In this document: positions 5,413 through 6,636 of the stretch, piece by piece
Layout: the number at the start of each line of letters is the position of its first letter
Position numbering within the stretch: position 1 is the stretch's first letter
Assembly: GCA_937982515.1 (NCBI GenBank)
Contig: CALJMB010000116.1
Span: forward strand, 1-6,636
Length of the DNA: 6,636 nt
Direction: 5' to 3'
Source: an uncultured Balneolaceae bacterium
GTDB taxonomy: Bacteria > Bacteroidota > Rhodothermia > Balneolales > Balneolaceae
The notes under the pieces: generated by a model
Database searches by the model: none
What the model was told of the DNA's origin: nothing
Seen by the model: only the letters and a program-made list of their open reading frames with translations
Program-made: the position numbers and the translations under genes

Positions 5413-6180
5413 TTACTGCCCAAGGTAATCTTCCACGAACCGTTTCATTCCCTCAAACACCAGGAACGGGCGCACTTCGGCCTTCCATGGTAACACAGAA
5501 GCTATCCATTCTGCGTTCCCCCCCGTCAATACAAGGTCAAAATGGTTATACTGTTCTTCGTATCGTCTGAGGCTGGAATAAATTCCATCCAGATATGCAC
5601 CAGTAATGCCCCATTGCAGGCTTGTTGTTGTGGATTTACCCGGCCATTGGGGCGGGAGCGTACGGGGCACCGCAGGCAGTGCAGGAGCATGTAACTTCAA
5701 CGCCTGCTCAAAGACAGCTATACCGGGCATTATTACTCCCCCTTTGTACACATAATCTTCGGATATGTAGTCGATGGTACAGGCTGTACCCGAATCAATC
5801 ACAACGGATGCGCAGTTGTTCCGGGCAACAGCGCCATAACAGACAAAAAAACGATCGATACCCAATGTTGCGGGCGTTTCATAATCCAGCAGAGCGGGCG
5901 GAACATCGCTTATATCCAATACACGGCATGGTATTTGGCTGATATTCTCAATCAGAAACCTCGTGACCCGGTCAACCACACTGGAGATGATCACAAAATT
6001 AAATTCACCGGCACGGCTGTTAATCCAGTTCAGCATTCCGCCTGTATCATCCGGTTTAAACCGGACCGGGTGCTGCCATTCCTGTTCGTCCATAAATGCA
6101 AATTTGATGGATGAATTCCCCGCGTCAATGAATAAAACAGAATCGGATCCGGGAATGATATTTTTAGTTTCTTTGCTCAT
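5413..6180 (-). CDS. coaX: Type III pantothenate kinase
   Basis: This cytoplasmic enzyme phosphorylates pantothenate with ATP, the first step of coenzyme A synthesis. At 255 residues it has the usual length for the CoaX family (acetate and sugar kinase/Hsp70/actin fold). Visible motifs: the phosphate loop FIDAGNSSIKFAF (17-29, Asp19), TLGIDRF (105-111, with Asp109 of the G-x-D-R motif as the proposed base), VIDSGTACTID (127-137, Asp129 as metal or cation ligand), GGVIMPGI (147-154), the STTTSLQWG segment and LVLTGGNAEW near the C-terminus. Nothing essential seems missing. About 14 extra residues precede the first strand, but no better start exists because the next Met lies inside the first motif. 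There is no Shine-Dalgarno (AAAGAC precedes the ATG). It is divergent from the lipoprotein gene and convergent with the amidase, so it is probably transcribed alone or with the small ORF after it. Confidence 0.96.
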   Translation of the reverse strand: MSKETKNIIPGSDSVLFIDAGNSSIKFAFMDEQEWQHPVRFKPDDTGGMLNWINSRAGEFNFVIISSVVDRVTRFLIENISQIPCRVLDISDVPPALLDYETPATLGIDRFFVCYGAVARNNCASVVIDSGTACTIDYISEDYVYKGGVIMPGIAVFEQALKLHAPALPAVPRTLPPQWPGKSTTTSLQWGITGAYLDGIYSSLRRYEEQYNHFDLVLTGGNAEWIASVLPWKAEVRPFLVFEGMKRFVEDYLGQ

Positions 6181-6287
6181 GTCTTTGTATTACGTTACCA
6201 CCGATTAAGCGAATAATGAATTTCTCATCCAATGAAAATATCATGCAGCCGTTAAACTTCAAATCACTGGCAAAATAAATCAGCAGC
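6181..6287. promoter_or_regulatory. Divergent promoter region between coaX and the lipoprotein gene
   Basis: These 107 bases must carry the start signals of both divergent genes. On the minus strand TTGAAG and TATTTT, 16 bases apart, are a weak candidate for coaX. I see no clear box for the lipoprotein gene and no strong inverted repeat. The region is AT-rich as expected. Confidence 0.4.
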
Positions 6288-6636
6288 ATGGATAAGATAA
6301 ACACAGTTGTTGCATCGGTTGTATTGCTTTTGGGCCTCTTGTTAGCCGGCTGTATGCAAGAGGGAAGCCCTCCGCCCGATCTGATTGATGAGGATACATA
6401 CATCGATCTGCTGGTTGAAATGCAGCTGGTTAAGTCGTACCAGGAAAGGATTATACCTGACAGCAGCAGTACAGACGGCCTGATACCTAAGATCATGGAA
6501 CACTACGGGGTTACGGAAGACCAGTTCAGAAGAAGTCATCTGTATTATCAGGATCAGATATCAGAGCAGCAGAAACGCATCAGCGAAGCAATAGACCGGC
6601 TCCATTCAGACAAATATACCCGAGAGTCTTCTCCAG
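6288..6636 (+). CDS. DUF4296-type lipoprotein, cut by the right edge
   Basis: The visible 116 residues start with a lipoprotein signal: a short N-region, a hydrophobic stretch (about 7-19) and the lipobox LAGC with Cys22, so the mature protein should be lipid-anchored in the envelope. The mature part matches the DUF4296 pattern: PPDLIDEDTYIDLLVEMQL (29-47), a polar linker, IMEHYGVTEDQF (69-80) and SHLYYQDQ (83-90), followed by a helix (about 93-106). DUF4296 proteins are found in Bacteroidota and relatives, and their function is unknown to me. The ATG at 6288 is the only reasonable start because an in-frame TAA lies at 6276-6278. There is no Shine-Dalgarno. The frame is still open at the last base, so the C-terminus lies outside the window. 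Confidence 0.88.
   Translation, partial: MDKINTVVASVVLLLGLLLAGCMQEGSPPPDLIDEDTYIDLLVEMQLVKSYQERIIPDSSSTDGLIPKIMEHYGVTEDQFRRSHLYYQDQISEQQKRISEAIDRLHSDKYTRESSP

Noticed and set aside
6164..6496. 110-codon minus-strand frame over the lipoprotein gene
   Set aside because: The plus strand encodes a clear lipoprotein signal and DUF4296 pattern here; the opposite frame has no family features and also runs into coaX.

Overview
The window looks like ordinary chromosome from a member of the Bacteroidota/Balneolota/Rhodothermota side of the tree. The best single guess is a Balneolales-type marine or halophilic bacterium. This rests on four things: a DUF4296-type lipoprotein; a short RsmI-like methyltransferase of the kind that accompanies true RsmI in Bacteroidota; a type III pantothenate kinase; and the lack of Shine-Dalgarno sequences before nearly all genes. 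The taxonomic guess is inference from protein style, not from a marker gene.

Layout. Bases 1-77 are a 7-bp tandem repeat (TACTTTC, 11 units) that runs off the left edge. A plus-strand group follows. First is a membrane-anchored protein with a class A beta-lactamase-like fold whose catalytic motifs appear degenerate (149-1348). Next is a 55-residue two-helix membrane protein (1440-1607). Then come a two-helix membrane protein with a DUF3592-like layout (1735-2217) and, one base after it, an RsmI-like SAM methyltransferase (2219-2953). A bidirectional terminator separates this group from a convergent ankyrin-repeat gene on the minus strand (3014-3391). That gene has a near-consensus sigma70 promoter and a clear Shine-Dalgarno sequence, unlike its neighbours.

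Bases 3467-3968 are AT-rich and contain no convincing gene. They do hold several inverted repeats, including a terminator-like hairpin with no obvious gene in front of it. Next is a secreted zinc N-acetylmuramoyl-L-alanine amidase (4020-5315). It converges on coaX (5413-6180, minus strand), which encodes the first enzyme of coenzyme A synthesis. The roughly 100-bp gap holds a possible 25-codon ORF (5312-5389) and three tandem 7-bp units (5390-5410). A DUF4296-type lipoprotein gene starts divergently from coaX at 6288 and is cut by the right edge.

The genes do not form one pathway. The amidase, the lactamase-like protein, the lipoprotein and the small membrane proteins all belong to the cell envelope; coaX and the methyltransferase are housekeeping functions. 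I found no mobile element, CRISPR array, tRNA or rRNA. The most interesting items are the apparent pseudoenzyme, the two unrelated 7-bp-period repeats, the untracked small genes, and the structured region before the amidase.
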